DNA of 64,000 nucleotides from Sphingomonas sp. PP-CE-1A-559 (GCF_004340965.1 NZ_SLYA01000002.1:930001-994000); one strand, 5' to 3'. Shown: positions 24,479 to 35,105, numbered from the stretch's first letter. Program-made: numbers and translations. Notes: generated from the letters alone by a model not told the origin.

Positions 24479-27400
24479 AGATCCGCGACGACCATCGTCT
24501 GGTTCGGCACCGCGGCGCGAATTGCGGGCGAATACATCGCCTCGACTCGGCTAGGCGGCATCTGGAACCGGCCGGCACCGTTGAGCCGCAGCGTGTACGA
24601 GACGGTGGTGGTCCCCTTGGGCAGCCAGGCGAAATAGGCGCGCCAAGTATCGCGGCCACGTTCGACATAGCTGGGACCGCCACCCTCACCCTCCGCCGCG
24701 CCGCCCTGCTGGAGCAGTTGCGACTGGCCACCGAGATCGCCGATCACGGTCGCGCCCGCGGGCACCGGATCGCTGATCGCGACCCAGTTGCGCTCGGCGG
24801 TCGCCTCGACCGACAGCGTCACGCGGAGCACGTCGCCCGTCGTCAGCCGCCCTGCCGTACGCGCCTGCACGACATCGACCTTCCGCGTCAGGCGATAGCC
24901 GGCGAACAGCGGTTGCCGCAGCGGCACCGCCGCGGAGATCGACACGGTCGCCCACGGCCCCGCCCCGCCGCTCTGTGCCAACCGGAGTGGTCCGGCGGCA
25001 GCGAGCGGGAACGACACCGTCCGCGCGGGTTCCGCCAGCGGCCAGCCGCGCACAACGCTACGCCCCGCATAGGACAGCATCGTCGTCCCCGTGACCGCCT
25101 GCGCCGGGTAGACCTGCGCGAAACGCCGCGCGGCGATCGCACCCCAGGCGTTGGCGGTGGTCGTATCCCAATGCCCGCGCGACTGGCGCAGCGCCGTGCC
25201 GACCATCAGCCGCGGCGCATCGTCCTGCCAACCCGGCCGCCCGAGCACCGCCGCGGTCGCCTTGTTCGCCGCCTCGTCCGCCGACGACATCAGCCACCAC
25301 GACGCATTGGCCGAGTCCGATAGATCGAGCCGCGTGCCCTCGAACACGAGGCGCGTGCGCAACACCGCCTCGGCCTGCGCCTTCGCTTCGGTCGACGCGC
25401 CGGGGATCGCGGTAAGAGCGGTGATATAGTCGGCGAGGCTCGCGGTCGGCATCTCGGCAGGCGTCATCCCGATCTGGCCGAGCATCGCCGGGGTGGCCTC
25501 GCCCTGCCGCGCGAGCGCCGCCAGCGCCGCGACCTTGGTCAGGCGGACATCGCCGTAATCCTCGTGTCGCAAGCGCCCGTCGAGCACCGCCTTCATAGCC
25601 TCGATCATCCGCGCGCGCTGGACCGGCGGCAGCGCCAGGTTCGCCGCGCCCGTCATCGACAGGACATAGGCGGTCAGCGCCTCCGACCCCTGCAGGCTGT
25701 CGCCGGGGAAATACCGGAGCAGGCCGTCGGGTGCCTGATAGGTCGGGATTTCGCCCGCCAGCGCCGCCCAGCCCGCCATGTCGCCGAGCACGACGATCCG
25801 CGACAGCCGTTGTTCGAAACAGTTGAACGGATAGCGACTCATATAGTCGCGGACCCCGGCGAGCGACGGTGCCAGCGTATCGGCAAGGCGGATGTCGACG
25901 CTGCCGCGACCCGGCAGCGCGCCCATCGGCGGCGCGATCGGGATCAGCGTAGTCTCCCCTACCTGCGCGAGCGTCGCCGCCCAGATCTCGGTCGGCACCG
26001 CCGGGATGACGTCCTGCGTCACCGTAACCTGATCGGCCGCACGGCCGTCGTTGCTGCTAGCTCGCACCGTCCAGCGCAGCGTATCGACCCCGGACGGCGC
26101 GGTGAGGTTCCATGCCACCGGTGCCGCACCACCCGCGGGAATGGTGACGGTCAGCGGCTTGCCCTGCGCGATCCGCGGGAAGACGTCGACGTTCGCGGTG
26201 ACCGTCATCGCGCGGTCCGATCCGTTGCGCAGCGTAAAGCGCGCGCCGTAGAAATCGCCCGAGCGGACCAGCGGCGGCATCCCGGCATAGAGCGATAAAT
26301 CCTGCGCGGTGCGGACGTCGGTGCTGCCGGTACCGAACGCCTGCGCACCGTCGGTGGCGATCGCGACCAGCTTGAACGACGACAGCGCGTCGGACAGCGG
26401 CACGGACACGCGTGCACGCCCTTGCGCATCGAGCGGGACATGGCCCTTCCACAGCAGCACCGGCTGGAAATTCTCGCGGTTGAGCCCCGACAGGTCGCCG
26501 CTGCCACCGCCGCCACCCGCTTCGAGCGCCTTGCGTCCATAATGTCGCTTGCCGACGACCTGCATCTGCGCGGTCGCGGTCAGGACGGAGAGCGGGCGAT
26601 CGCCCATCATCGCGTCGAGGATGTTCCAGCTGTCGTTCGGCGCGAGTTGCAGCAACGCCTGGTCAACCGCGGCGAACGCGACATCGGCCTCGCGCGCGGG
26701 GCTGCCATCGGGCTTCCGCACCTGGATCGCGACGTTGGCCGTCCCCCGCGGCGCGTAACGCTCGCGGTCCGCCTTGACCGCGACGGCGAGCGTATGGCCT
26801 TCCCAGCCGACCTTCACCTTGGCGATGCCGAGGCGGTAGGCGGGTTTGGCGAGATCGACCAGCGCGGTCGGCTCGGCTGCGTCCTCCGGCGTGTCCGACA
26901 GCCCGAGCGTCCGCGCGATCCGGTGGATCCAGCTCCAGAACCCGCTCTCGACGCGGCCGCGCACGACCAGCACCGAGACATAGACGTCGGGCGCATAGGC
27001 GGCGTCCATCGGCACCTCGATCACCGGGTCCTTGCCCGACAATTCGGTGACGAAGCTCGACAACACGCCCTCGCGCTCGACGCTCACCAGCGCGGTCGCG
27101 GAGCGGAACGGCATCCGTACCTGGAACCGCGCGGTCTCGCCGGAGGCATAGGTGAGTTTCTCGGGCACGACGTCCATCCGGTCGCCATTGTCGCCGCCGA
27201 ACCACCAGTCGTCGTTCCCCGCGAGCCACACCGACTTCACCGCGCGGGCGACGTTGCCGTCGGCATCGGTGGTGGTGACGACCGCGTAGATCTCGCCCGA
27301 CACGCCCGGATCCGCCTTGCACTGCGCAAGCCCCTGCGCATCGGTGGTGGCGCTGCACGACGCCGACAGCTTGGTCGTCCGCATCCGGTTGTCATACGCG

Positions 27401-30228
27401 TAGAACCCGCCGATCAGCCGCCGCCGCGCGGTCAGGATCTGGCGGCTGTAGAGCGCGACCGACAGCGTCTGCCCCTTGATCGGCTTGCCGTCGGTATCGA
27501 GCGCGACGAAGCGCAGGCGCAGATCGTCCGCGCGCATCATCCAGCCATCGGTGGCGACGCCAAGCTGCACGCCCGAGGCGTAGATCGGGATCGATTTCGA
27601 CGCGGTCAGCGTCTCGCCATTGGCATCGCGGTAGTCCATCTCGACCTGCATATCGGTCGTGCCAGGCAGCGTTTGCGGCATGTCGACCGTCATCCGCCGC
27701 GTGCCGTCGCTGCCGAGCGTCGCCGGCAGCATCTGCGTCGGCGGCAACGGCGTCTCCGCATCCTCGCCCTCGCCGTCGAGCGGCTTGACGCCGTCCGTGA
27801 TCGGTTCGCCGCCGAAGCTGAACTTGTCGTAGCCGACAGGCGTCGCACTGTGCGCGAACCAGCCGATGCGGACGTCGACCGGCAGGCCGGGGGCACCGCC
27901 GCCCGAGAGGTAGCCGGCGAACAGATCGAGCTGGGCGGTGCGCGGTTTGACCAGCGCGGCCTTCGGCCCGGTCACGCTCGCGCGCATCGTCGGCAGGCGA
28001 TATTCGTCGACCTTGAACGACTGCGCGGATTCGGTGGTGGTGTCGCCGACCACGAAGACGAGGTCGTAATCGCCCATCGGCGCGCCCTTGGGGGCGGTCC
28101 AGACCGTCTCGCCGGTACCGTTCGCGCCGATCGTCACGGGCATCTCGAACTGCGTGTCGGAGCCGCGATGCGACAACCGGAGCGTGCCGGTAAAGCCCGG
28201 CGCCAACGAGAAGCCGCGCGCGTCGGGGCGGCGCAGGATATGCTTCATTTGGATCGTCTCGCCCTGGCGGACCAAGGCGCGATCGAACACGGTGTGGATG
28301 ATGTCGGTCGCGGCTGAATAGCCATAGGACAGGTCGAAATCGAACGGCCAGATGCCCTCGCCCCAATCGGTCAACGTGAAGCTGAAATCGTCACCGGTAC
28401 GCGCCGAGATCATCAGCGGATGCGGCGAGCCCTCGCCCTTGCAACTGCCATAGGTCTCGGGTTCGGGAAGCCCGCGCGCGACCATCAGCCCGCCGCTCTT
28501 GTCGGTCGCACCGCGTGCGAGCGGCTTGCCGGTGCAGCTGTCAGTGACCTGCACCACCGCATTCGCCACCGGCTTGCCCGTCGACAGCCGCGTGACCCAG
28601 GCGAGCGAGCGATCGCGCCCCCATTCGAAATGCACGGAAAGATCGGTGACCAGCGCGGCGCTTGCGACATAGCGCGGCACGTTGCGGCCGAGCAGCGCAC
28701 GGCCCAGCGTCGGGCTGGCGAGTTCGACGACGTAGAAGCCGGGCTTGCCCAGCGGCAGGCCGACGACCTCGAAATCCTTGCCCTTGCCCGGCAGGTCGAG
28801 CTTGAAGGGATCGCCTTCCCCGCCGTTAGCCCCGCCACCGCTCCCGAACAGCAGCGGCTTCTCGCCGGTATGGTTGATCTGGAGCGGCTCGGCACCCTTG
28901 CGCTCGATCGTCTGGTAGTCGGTCTTGCCAGCCTCCTCGACGCGCCGCAGCCACGCGGCGATCTCGCCATCCGTGCCGCCCACGCGCAGCCGCTGGCCGC
29001 CGATCCCCGCGGTCTGGCCTTGTAGCGACGGCTCGACGTTGCGCACGGTGACGGGCAGCACGCCGCCCTGTTTCGCCTCGAGGATGCCGAAATCAGCCGC
29101 GAACTTGACGAGCGGCGGGGCTTCGTCGAACTTTACCTCAAGCGGGAAACGTTCGCGGTTGGCGAGGATCCGGCCGCTTTCGTCCTTGAGGTCGGCGGGG
29201 ATCGCCACCGTACCGCGCGTCGCGACCGGCAAGGGTGCAGCGAACGTGACCTGCTCGATCGTCGCGCGGGTCTTCTCCTCGTCGCTGAACACAGGCGCGA
29301 TCGACTTGCCGTCGGCGAGCGTCAGGCGGACCTGCGTCGCCGCACTCATCGGCACGGGCGCGGAGAACCGCAGATACGCCTTCTCGACCGGGCTACAGCC
29401 GGCCGCGGTGTTGACGCGCGAGCATTCGAACCGAACGGTGAAGGGCTTGCGGACGGTGAAGTCGAACCGCTGGTCGGCGCCGGCAAGCTTGCCCCCGGCG
29501 CTCGCGATGTTGCTGCCCCAGACCAGCGCCATATCGCGGCCGGGCGGCAGAGGACGGCGGCATTTCAGCGCGGTAATGCCGGCCAGCGCGCGCTGGCGCG
29601 ATGCCGTATCGGCGGGGACCGTCTTGGGCAGTCCGGCGCTTTCGAGAAAGTTGGAGACCGCATAATTGTCGCCCAATTCGGCGAGCAGCTTGCCCGGCAG
29701 ATCGGGCGCGAGCACGTCGACCGCGATCTTCTCGCCGATCCCGTCGACCGCGCAATAGGCGTTGGCAGCAATCGACTCACGGGTCGCAAGCATGTTCGCA
29801 GCGACCAGGAACACCTGGTCCTCCTCGATATCACCCTCGCCGGGCAGCACCGCGCGGGCGATCGGACCGCCGGCATCGACGGTGAAGCTCTCCGCATCGA
29901 CGCCGTAGCCCGCCGCGCTCTCGAGTCCCTCGCGCGTCGCGAGCGTGCAGCGCGTTCCGCCAGGCAGGCCTTGCGCGAAGTCCCAGACATAGGTCCGCTG
30001 ATCTACCCAGCGCCCCTCGCCCGACACCGCGCACTCGACCTTCAGCGGCGAGGCGGCGCGCGGATCGCCGAGCGGGACGATCGCGTCGCTGAACCGCACG
30101 GTAAAGCGCGTGATCGCGCCATCCGAGATGTTGGGCGTGGCAAGCGTGACGTGGGGCGTATCGCCCCCGAACGCGGCAACCGGCGCGACGACGATCGCTA
30201 GCGCCGCCCACAGTCTAGCAAATCGCAT
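24475..30228 (-). CDS. Bacterial alpha-2-macroglobulin with thioester motif
   Basis: A 1917-residue periplasmic protease trap. The signal peptide (MRFARLWAALAIVVAPVAAFG) has no lipobox cysteine, unlike the E. coli lipoprotein form. Successive MG domains fill the first ~1100 residues (for example HVTLATPNISDGAITRFTVRF), and a bait-region/MG7 segment leads to the thioester domain. The motif NCFEQR places the thioester cysteine at C1470 with the CxEQ glutamine three residues on, so the trap should be covalent. It is longer than E. coli YfhM (about 1650 residues). It overlaps pbpC by 4 bases, as in other genomes. It starts at ATG 30228, and the 163-base upstream gap is shared with a divergent phosphodiesterase gene. 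Confidence 0.93.
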   Translation of the reverse strand: MRFARLWAALAIVVAPVAAFGGDTPHVTLATPNISDGAITRFTVRFSDAIVPLGDPRAASPLKVECAVSGEGRWVDQRTYVWDFAQGLPGGTRCTLATREGLESAAGYGVDAESFTVDAGGPIARAVLPGEGDIEEDQVFLVAANMLATRESIAANAYCAVDGIGEKIAVDVLAPDLPGKLLAELGDNYAVSNFLESAGLPKTVPADTASRQRALAGITALKCRRPLPPGRDMALVWGSNIASAGGKLAGADQRFDFTVRKPFTVRFECSRVNTAAGCSPVEKAYLRFSAPVPMSAATQVRLTLADGKSIAPVFSDEEKTRATIEQVTFAAPLPVATRGTVAIPADLKDESGRILANRERFPLEVKFDEAPPLVKFAADFGILEAKQGGVLPVTVRNVEPSLQGQTAGIGGQRLRVGGTDGEIAAWLRRVEEAGKTDYQTIERKGAEPLQINHTGEKPLLFGSGGGANGGEGDPFKLDLPGKGKDFEVVGLPLGKPGFYVVELASPTLGRALLGRNVPRYVASAALVTDLSVHFEWGRDRSLAWVTRLSTGKPVANAVVQVTDSCTGKPLARGATDKSGGLMVARGLPEPETYGSCKGEGSPHPLMISARTGDDFSFTLTDWGEGIWPFDFDLSYGYSAATDIIHTVFDRALVRQGETIQMKHILRRPDARGFSLAPGFTGTLRLSHRGSDTQFEMPVTIGANGTGETVWTAPKGAPMGDYDLVFVVGDTTTESAQSFKVDEYRLPTMRASVTGPKAALVKPRTAQLDLFAGYLSGGGAPGLPVDVRIGWFAHSATPVGYDKFSFGGEPITDGVKPLDGEGEDAETPLPPTQMLPATLGSDGTRRMTVDMPQTLPGTTDMQVEMDYRDANGETLTASKSIPIYASGVQLGVATDGWMMRADDLRLRFVALDTDGKPIKGQTLSVALYSRQILTARRRLIGGFYAYDNRMRTTKLSASCSATTDAQGLAQCKADPGVSGEIYAVVTTTDADGNVARAVKSVWLAGNDDWWFGGDNGDRMDVVPEKLTYASGETARFQVRMPFRSATALVSVEREGVLSSFVTELSGKDPVIEVPMDAAYAPDVYVSVLVVRGRVESGFWSWIHRIARTLGLSDTPEDAAEPTALVDLAKPAYRLGIAKVKVGWEGHTLAVAVKADRERYAPRGTANVAIQVRKPDGSPAREADVAFAAVDQALLQLAPNDSWNILDAMMGDRPLSVLTATAQMQVVGKRHYGRKALEAGGGGGSGDLSGLNRENFQPVLLWKGHVPLDAQGRARVSVPLSDALSSFKLVAIATDGAQAFGTGSTDVRTAQDLSLYAGMPPLVRSGDFYGARFTLRNGSDRAMTVTANVDVFPRIAQGKPLTVTIPAGGAAPVAWNLTAPSGVDTLRWTVRASSNDGRAADQVTVTQDVIPAVPTEIWAATLAQVGETTLIPIAPPMGALPGRGSVDIRLADTLAPSLAGVRDYMSRYPFNCFEQRLSRIVVLGDMAGWAALAGEIPTYQAPDGLLRYFPGDSLQGSEALTAYVLSMTGAANLALPPVQRARMIEAMKAVLDGRLRHEDYGDVRLTKVAALAALARQGEATPAMLGQIGMTPAEMPTASLADYITALTAIPGASTEAKAQAEAVLRTRLVFEGTRLDLSDSANASWWLMSSADEAANKATAAVLGRPGWQDDAPRLMVGTALRQSRGHWDTTTANAWGAIAARRFAQVYPAQAVTGTTMLSYAGRSVVRGWPLAEPARTVSFPLAAAGPLRLAQSGGAGPWATVSISAAVPLRQPLFAGYRLTRKVDVVQARTAGRLTTGDVLRVTLSVEATAERNWVAISDPVPAGATVIGDLGGQSQLLQQGGAAEGEGGGPSYVERGRDTWRAYFAWLPKGTTTVSYTLRLNGAGRFQMPPSRVEAMYSPAIRAAVPNQTMVVADL

Positions 30229-30391
30229 CCCCGCTCTCCCCGCCGCCAGAATAGAGGCCGGACGGCGCTAGTCCAGACTTAACAGGGCCACGCTCGAGTA
30301 GTGCTAAATAAATCTAGGTTTCATTTTCCTAGTCCAACATGGATTAAACCGTTAAGGTTTTGAATATAGAGGGGAACGTGAAAGGAATCGT

Positions 30392-32167
30392 GTGCGCGAC
30401 CATCACGAAGAGGCTCGGTTGGACGCCCTGTACCAGCTGAAGTTGCTCGATACCCCGGCCAGCGAGGGATTCGATCGGATAACCCGGATGGCCAGCCAGA
30501 TCTTCGGATTGCCGGTGGCTGCGGTGTCGCTGACGGATCGCGACCGGCAATGGTTCAAGTCGCGCGTCGGCGTCGAGCATCGCAGCATCCCGCGCGACAA
30601 GGCACCCTGCGCGCAGGTCGCCGAGTCGACCCAGCCGCTCGTCATCGAGGATTTTCAGGCCGATGCGTGTTACGCCGACAGCGTGCTTGGCCGTGCCGGA
30701 ACGCGCTTCTATGCGGGCGCACCTTTGGTCACCAGCGATGGCTACGGCCTCGGATCGCTCTGTGTATTGGGGACCGAACCGCGCAAGGCGACCGAGGCCG
30801 AGCTTGCCGCGCTGGTCGATCTGGCGGCGATGGTGATGGCGCAGATCGAGCTGCAGCACGCCTTCGGACGGATCGATCCGGTCACCGGCATGCCGACCCG
30901 GAACCAGTTCCGCGACGACTTGATGGATCTGGAGCGGGACCATCCGGGCGAGCACCGGTTCGCGGTGGTGGTGGACATGGCGCGCGACGATCAGATCAGC
31001 CGGATCACGCGCGCGTTGGGTGTTGCCCGCGTCGACGATTTCATCCGGGAGGCGTCGCAGGCGCTGCGCGTGGCGCTGGGACCCGGTCGTGTTGCGTATC
31101 AGGTTGGCAGTGCGCAGTTCGCGTTCATATCACCGCCGGGTGTCGAGGAACTGGCCTATGTTTCGCTGCTCCGGTCGAGCTTCGAGACGATGCATGCCAC
31201 GTCGTCGGTACGCTTCGTCACGAACGTCGCGATCGGCGTCCGGTCGTTCGTTATCGGCAGCGTTTCGGCCGACGACGTGCTGAGGGGGGCGGCCAGCGCG
31301 GCACAGGACGCACGCAACGCCGATGGCGCGATCGCACTGCATTCGCCCGCCAACGATATCGCCCACCGCCGCCAATACGGACTGTTGCAGGATTTCGGCG
31401 CCGCCCTCGAAGCCGGCGACCAGCTGCGACTGGTGTACCAGCCAAGGATCGAACTCGCGACGGGACGGTGCCTGGGCGCGGAAGCGTTGCTGCGCTGGCG
31501 GCACCCTCGACTGGGCGAAGTGTCGCCCGCCGAGTTCATCCCGATCATCGAGGAGACCTCGCTGGCGCGCGCGACGACGCAGTGGGTGATCGATGCGGCC
31601 ATGGACCAGATGGCGGCATGGAATTTGGCCGGGATCGCGCCGGTCCTGTCGGTCAACATCTCCGCCGCCAACCTCGGCGAGGCGGATCTGATCGACCGTA
31701 TCCAGCTGGCCCTGTTCAAGCGCGGTCTGCGGCCCGAGCGGCTGGAGATCGAGCTGACCGAAAGCGCGATCATGGACCAGCCCGACCAAGCGCTGGCGAT
31801 GCTGCGCGAACTGGCGGAAGCGGGCATTTGCCTTGCCATCGACGATTTCGGGACGGGACATAGCAGCCTCGCCTATCTGCAGCGCCTGCCCGCACGGATC
31901 GTGAAGATCGACCAGGCCTTCATGCGCAACCTCACCGAAGCGGCCGGGCCCGATTTCGTCCTCGTCGAGACGATGATCGGGCTAGCGCACAAGCTCGGCT
32001 ACCGCGTGGTGGCCGAGGGGATCGAGACCGGAGAGGCCGCCGCCATCCTGACGCAGCTCGGTTGCGAGGAGGCGCAAGGCTTCTGGTTCGCGCGCCCGAT
32101 GGAAGCCGCGCCGTTCGCCATCTGGCTTGCGGAACGCGAGACGGCAGCCGGGCTCGAACGCGGCTGA
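30392..32167 (+). CDS. GAF-GGDEF(degenerate)-EAL c-di-GMP phosphodiesterase
   Basis: A 591-residue cytosolic protein. An N-terminal GAF domain (about 15-150; LDALYQLKLLDTPASEGFDR opening, GAPLVTSDGYGLGSLCVLG) is followed by a GGDEF domain whose signature is GSAQF at 239-243, so diguanylate cyclase activity should be lost. The EAL domain is intact: E364-A-L in AEALLRWRHP, then DDFGTGHSSLAYLQRLP and VAEGIETGE. It probably hydrolyses c-di-GMP under control of a signal bound by GAF, possibly with allosteric GTP binding at the dead GGDEF. GTG 30392 is preceded by AAAGGA. Divergent from the macroglobulin gene; 127 bases separate it from the DUF3857 gene. Confidence 0.9.
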   Translation: MRDHHEEARLDALYQLKLLDTPASEGFDRITRMASQIFGLPVAAVSLTDRDRQWFKSRVGVEHRSIPRDKAPCAQVAESTQPLVIEDFQADACYADSVLGRAGTRFYAGAPLVTSDGYGLGSLCVLGTEPRKATEAELAALVDLAAMVMAQIELQHAFGRIDPVTGMPTRNQFRDDLMDLERDHPGEHRFAVVVDMARDDQISRITRALGVARVDDFIREASQALRVALGPGRVAYQVGSAQFAFISPPGVEELAYVSLLRSSFETMHATSSVRFVTNVAIGVRSFVIGSVSADDVLRGAASAAQDARNADGAIALHSPANDIAHRRQYGLLQDFGAALEAGDQLRLVYQPRIELATGRCLGAEALLRWRHPRLGEVSPAEFIPIIEETSLARATTQWVIDAAMDQMAAWNLAGIAPVLSVNISAANLGEADLIDRIQLALFKRGLRPERLEIELTESAIMDQPDQALAMLRELAEAGICLAIDDFGTGHSSLAYLQRLPARIVKIDQAFMRNLTEAAGPDFVLVETMIGLAHKLGYRVVAEGIETGEAAAILTQLGCEEAQGFWFARPMEAAPFAIWLAERETAAGLERG

Positions 32168-32294
32168 CCTTGTTGCCACGCCCGGTATCGTTTCGGGTCC
32201 TCCGCGCAAGGAAGTCCCGCATTCTGCGATTTCTCTGGGCTTGCGGACGAATTTGCCGATATCGTTTGCGCGGGGATTATCGGGGGGCCGAATT

Positions 32295-35105
32295 GTGCGA
32301 AGTATTGTGGTTGCAGCGGTGTCGCTGGGGTGCATGGCGACGTCTGCGGCGCAGGCCGGCGACCTTCCCTTGTATCAGGCAGCGCCTAGCTGGGTCATTC
32401 CGGCCGTGCTGCCGGACGCGGCGAAGACGGGCGCAGATACGCCGGCGCTGGTGATCTTCGATACGCAGCAACGGATCGAGGACGGGCGGCTGTGGTCCTA
32501 CATGGATGTCGCGTCGCACATCACGTCGCCGGAGATGCTGGCGCAGGCGACGTCGCTCGCGCTGCCCTGGGCGCCGGACAAGGGCGACATCATCGTCCAC
32601 GAACTGGCGATCTGGCGCGGGAGCCAACGGATCGACCTGCTGGCGAACGGACAGAAGTTCACGGTCTTGCGGCGCGAACAGGCGCTCGAACAGCGCGAAT
32701 TGACGGGTATCCTGACGGCGACGCTGGCGGTCGAAGGTCTGCAGGTCGGCGACATCCTGCGGCTGCGGGCGTCGACGACATCGAAAGACGCCGCGTTGGG
32801 TGGGCGCGTGCAGAACGTCGTTCCGATGATCGCCCTACCCGCGCGGGTTGCCTTTGCCCGCGCACGCATATCGTGGCCGACCGCGACGCCACCACGCTGG
32901 AAGCTGGAGGCCGACGGCGTCAAGGTCGTGCCGATCCGCGACGGGCAATACACCGTGCTCGACCTGGCCCTGCCCGCGCCAAAGCCGGTCGAGATGCCGC
33001 AGGATGCGCCAAGTCGGTTCCGGCATCCGCCGATGATCGAATTCGCCACGTTCGCCGACTGGGCGGACGTCTCGAAGACCTTCGCACCGCTATATGGCGC
33101 GGAAGCCAACGCCATCGCGCCCGGCTCCCCGCTGAGGACCGAGGTCGACGCGATCATGAAGGCGGATGCGACGCCGATCGGCAGGGCCGAACGCGCGCTG
33201 GAACTCGTCCAGGACAAGATCCGCTATCTTGCCGTCGGGATGGATGGCGGGAACTATGTTCCGCAGAAACCCGCGCGGACGTGGGAGGTTCGCTACGGCG
33301 ACTGCAAGGCGAAGACGGTGCTGTTGCTGTCGATGCTGCGGGCGATGGGCATGGATGCCGAGCCGGTCCTCGCCGCCGTTGGATCGGGCGACTTCGTGGC
33401 CGAGAGGCTGCCGAGCGCGGCGGCGTTCAACCACGTCTTCGTGAAGGCGACGATCGGCGGCCAGACCCTGTGGCTCGATGGGACGGGCGCCGGTTCGAGG
33501 CTTGCGGATATCCACGACACGCCCGACGTCGGCTATGTCCTGCCGATCCGCGCCGACGGTGCCGCGCTGCTCAGGATCGCGACGCACGCGAATGCGCGTC
33601 CGGTGATCGACCTGACCGTCGAGGCGGACGAAACCGCCAGCGTCGACCTGCCCAGCGCGTTCGAGGCGACGGCGATCGTCCACGGGCGACCGGCGGCGAT
33701 GCTGACGATGGCCAAGACTCAATTGGGCGAGAAGGAGCAGCGCCAGGCCGTCGGGCAGTTCCTGCAGGGCTTCCTGGGCGAGGGACAGTTCGTCGATACG
33801 TCGATCACGTCCGATCCGATCACCGGTGCGGTCACGTTGAAGGCACGCGGCGCAACGAGCACGATCTGGACGACCGACGACCGTCGCCGCAAGCGCGCGG
33901 TCGACAGGCTGATCGATCAGGTCAATTTCGATCCCGACCGCAGCAAGGCCACCTGGGCAGCCGTCCCCGTTCTGGTCAACCAGCCCGACGGCATGCGCTA
34001 TCGCTTGCGGTTGCGCCTCCCCGACGGTGGCCGCGCCTTCGCGCTGGAGGGAGAACCCGATCTCAAGGCGAACATTGCCGGGTATGACATCGTTCGCAGC
34101 GCAAGCCTGGCGAACGGTATGTTCACGCTCGACGAGCGGATCGACACAGTCGGCGGCGAGATCGCGGTTGCCCGCATTCCGGCGGAGCGCGATGCCCTGA
34201 CGACCGCGAAGGCCCGCGCGCCACGTATCGTCGCCTCGGCCGACACGCGGCGTCGCTGGGACATCAACGCCAGCGACCCGCCCGGTGCGACGCAACTCAA
34301 GGCGATCGAAGCGATCTTTGCGAAGTCGATCGCCGACGATCCCGACGAAGCCAGCGGCTATACCAGCCGCGCGTCGCTCAGAAGCGGCGTGGGGGATCGC
34401 CGCGGTGCCGTCGCCGACCTGACGCACGCGATCGCGATTGCCCCGACGATCGACCTCTATCTCCAACGCTCGACGGAGTCGCACGAGCTGGGAGACATGG
34501 CGGCGGCGCTCAAGGACGCGGAAGCAGCGCGTGCCCTCGATCCTTCGTCGCAACAGGCAATCGGACAGCTCAGCGACCTGAAGGCCGAAGGTGGCGACAT
34601 GCCCGGAGCGCTGGCGCTGCTGGATCAGCGCATCGCGCTGGGCGGCAGCATGCGCAACGCGTTTCGCGAAGCCAAGGCCGGCTTACTCGGAGAATATGGC
34701 GACGTCACCGCAGCACTCCTGTTGTTCGACAGCCTGATTGCGGACAAGCCGGGTTCGCCGTCGCTGATGAACGCACGATGCTGGGCCAAGGGAACGCGCA
34801 TGGTCATGATCGACAGCGCGTTGAAAGACTGTACCGGGGCGATCGAGTTGAGCACCGACACGAGTGGTCCGCTCGATAGCCGGGCGATGGTCTGGTATCG
34901 GCTTGGAAAGTACGAGCGAGCGCTGGCCGATCTCGACGCGGTGCTGGCGTCGACCCCCAATCAGGCGGAAAGCCATTTCATGCGCGGAATCGTCTTGGCG
35001 AAATCGAACCGGCGACCTGAAGCGACGAAGGAATTCGCGATTGCACGGCGGCTTCTACCGAGCGTCGACAGGCGGTATGCGCGCTACGGCATCAAGGCGG
35101 ACTGA
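32295..35105 (+). CDS. Exported DUF3857/transglutaminase-like protein with TPR repeats
   Basis: A 936-residue protein using GTG 32295, which opens a signal peptide (VRSIVVAAVSLGCMATSAAQ, cleavage before GDLP). The first ~280 residues are the DUF3857 beta domain. Next is a transglutaminase-core region with the cysteine in VRYGDCKAKTVLLLSMLRAM (about residue 338) and FNHVFVKATIGGQTLWLDGT (His-Asp). The last ~260 residues are TPR-like (EASGYTSRASLRSGVGDRRG; DSRAMVWYRLGKYERALADL). The open frame upstream to 32127 overlaps the EAL gene and lacks the signal. This family is periplasmic and its substrates are unknown. A role in cell-envelope maintenance is only a suggestion. Confidence 0.85.
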   Translation: MRSIVVAAVSLGCMATSAAQAGDLPLYQAAPSWVIPAVLPDAAKTGADTPALVIFDTQQRIEDGRLWSYMDVASHITSPEMLAQATSLALPWAPDKGDIIVHELAIWRGSQRIDLLANGQKFTVLRREQALEQRELTGILTATLAVEGLQVGDILRLRASTTSKDAALGGRVQNVVPMIALPARVAFARARISWPTATPPRWKLEADGVKVVPIRDGQYTVLDLALPAPKPVEMPQDAPSRFRHPPMIEFATFADWADVSKTFAPLYGAEANAIAPGSPLRTEVDAIMKADATPIGRAERALELVQDKIRYLAVGMDGGNYVPQKPARTWEVRYGDCKAKTVLLLSMLRAMGMDAEPVLAAVGSGDFVAERLPSAAAFNHVFVKATIGGQTLWLDGTGAGSRLADIHDTPDVGYVLPIRADGAALLRIATHANARPVIDLTVEADETASVDLPSAFEATAIVHGRPAAMLTMAKTQLGEKEQRQAVGQFLQGFLGEGQFVDTSITSDPITGAVTLKARGATSTIWTTDDRRRKRAVDRLIDQVNFDPDRSKATWAAVPVLVNQPDGMRYRLRLRLPDGGRAFALEGEPDLKANIAGYDIVRSASLANGMFTLDERIDTVGGEIAVARIPAERDALTTAKARAPRIVASADTRRRWDINASDPPGATQLKAIEAIFAKSIADDPDEASGYTSRASLRSGVGDRRGAVADLTHAIAIAPTIDLYLQRSTESHELGDMAAALKDAEAARALDPSSQQAIGQLSDLKAEGGDMPGALALLDQRIALGGSMRNAFREAKAGLLGEYGDVTAALLLFDSLIADKPGSPSLMNARCWAKGTRMVMIDSALKDCTGAIELSTDTSGPLDSRAMVWYRLGKYERALADLDAVLASTPNQAESHFMRGIVLAKSNRRPEATKEFAIARRLLPSVDRRYARYGIKAD

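Noticed and set aside
26422..28317. Open frame of 631 codons on the plus strand
   Set aside because: It is antisense to the alpha-2-macroglobulin gene, which has clear domain and thioester features. The product is low-complexity Arg/His/Asp-rich.
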